From: Spirochaetota bacterium
Lineage (GTDB): Bacteria > Spirochaetota > UBA4802 > JAFGJZ01
DNA: 13,408 nt
Reading direction: 5' to 3'
Assembly: GCA_023396615.1 (NCBI GenBank)
Contig: JAEWVM010000075.1
Span: 1-13,408, forward strand
Position 1 is the first letter of the stretch. Each line of letters opens with the position of its first letter. Under the pieces are notes generated by a model, which did no database searches, had not been told where the DNA came from, and saw only the letters and a program-made list of their open reading frames with translations. Below, in pieces: positions 13,189 to 13,408 of the stretch. A program made the translations under genes and the position numbers.

Positions 13189-13308
13189 TTTATTTTCATT
13201 TGATGTAAGTCTTGTCATCAGTTTTCCGCAGCATTGCGGAATAGAATCATCCTTGGATATTCTTGATGTTTTTTTGCAGATATCGCATACGTATGTGTAA
13301 AACTCCAT
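13165..13308 (-). CDS. Small desulforedoxin-like Cys4 protein
   Basis: A 47-codon frame on the - strand reads MEFYTYVCDICKKTSR in its first part, then DSIPQCCGKLMTRL. Cys8, Cys11, Cys26 and Cys27 in the order CxxC-CC, followed by GK-M, is the iron/zinc-binding pattern of desulforedoxin and of the N-terminal domain of desulfoferrodoxin; zinc-ribbon regulators of the FmdB kind are the alternative. A GCGGGGC stretch lies about 6 nt before the ATG as a possible ribosome site. Its last 24 nt overlap the 3' end of the helicase gene, tail to tail. The acidic/polar C-terminal tail has no motif. It is too short for common length cut-offs and easy to miss. Confidence 0.6.
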   Translation of the reverse strand: MEFYTYVCDICKKTSRISKDDSIPQCCGKLMTRLTSNENKSGNLTDK

Positions 13309-13331
13309 TTAAGCCCCGCAATAATAAATAT

Positions 13332-13359
13332 TTGACCTCAATAAGAACTTTTCTACAGT
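13332..13359 (+). promoter_or_regulatory. Putative promoter for the gene at the right edge
   Basis: TTGACC (13332-13337) and TACAGT (13354-13359), with 16-nt spacing, match sigma-70 boxes at five and four positions. It lies 44 nt before the ATG at 13403. Suggestive only. Confidence 0.3.
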
Positions 13360-13402
13360 GATTATTTTAAAGAAATAAATCAATAAGTTTTTAAAGGTGC
13401 GA

Positions 13403-13408
13403 ATGAAA
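13403..13408 (+). CDS. Start of a gene cut by the window end
   Basis: ATG AAA at 13403 is preceded by AAAGG (13393-13397) at 5-nt spacing, with a possible promoter further upstream. Only two codons are visible, so no product can be named. Confidence 0.35.

Overview
The window is AT-rich with interspersed GC-rich palindromic stretches. Almost every gene is on the + strand. The run of small exported proteins with relaxed lipoboxes and bacterial SH3, ankyrin and FG-GAP-like domains, plus chromosomal toxin-antitoxin pairs and integron-like spacers, fits a Gram-negative bacterium and is most reminiscent of a spirochaete. That lineage guess is inference only; there is no rRNA or other marker gene here.

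Region 1 (1-8740) reads like an array of one-gene cassettes. In order it holds: a PIN-like ribonuclease-fold protein (182-1447); a CsgG/FlgO-type lipoprotein with a C2-like tail (1645-2613); an SH3-domain lipoprotein (2773-3639); a small secreted protein (3709-4236); an ankyrin-repeat lipoprotein (4350-4964); a second SH3 protein (5049-5960); a lipoprotein with an FG-GAP-like Ca-binding loop (6109-6891); a decayed P-loop ATPase gene (7023-7176); a HigBA-type pair (7264-7877); a fragment of a second copy of the FG-GAP gene (about 7969-8050); and a MazEF pair (8177-8739). The genes are separated by 70-200 bp GC-richer spacers with inverted repeats. Some carry integron attC features: RYYYAAC and GTTRRRY-type core sites around a long imperfect palindrome, clearest at 39-129 and 1469-1577. 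No integrase is visible, so this would be the interior of a chromosomal integron or an orphan cassette cluster.

Region 2 (8741-11550) has more conventional spacing. It holds a two-TM coiled-coil protein ending in a Cys/His motif (8933-9406), an isoprenylcysteine/phospholipid methyltransferase-like membrane protein (9573-10046), and a third SH3 protein with a second SH3-like repeat and an FG-GAP-like loop (10310-11365).

Region 3 (11551-13408) starts with seven consecutive hairpins, including a 17-bp perfect stem. A very short UvrD-like helicase with no room for the usual 2B domain (11893-13188) follows. Converging on it from the - strand is a 47-residue desulforedoxin-like Cys4 protein (13165-13308), too short for ordinary ORF cut-offs. 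A new + strand gene probably begins at 13403.

The best leads are the cassette-like architecture, a toxin gene (higB-like) that seems to have lost its start codon while its antitoxin and promoter/operator remain, two gene relics between live cassettes, and the hairpin chain before the helicase.
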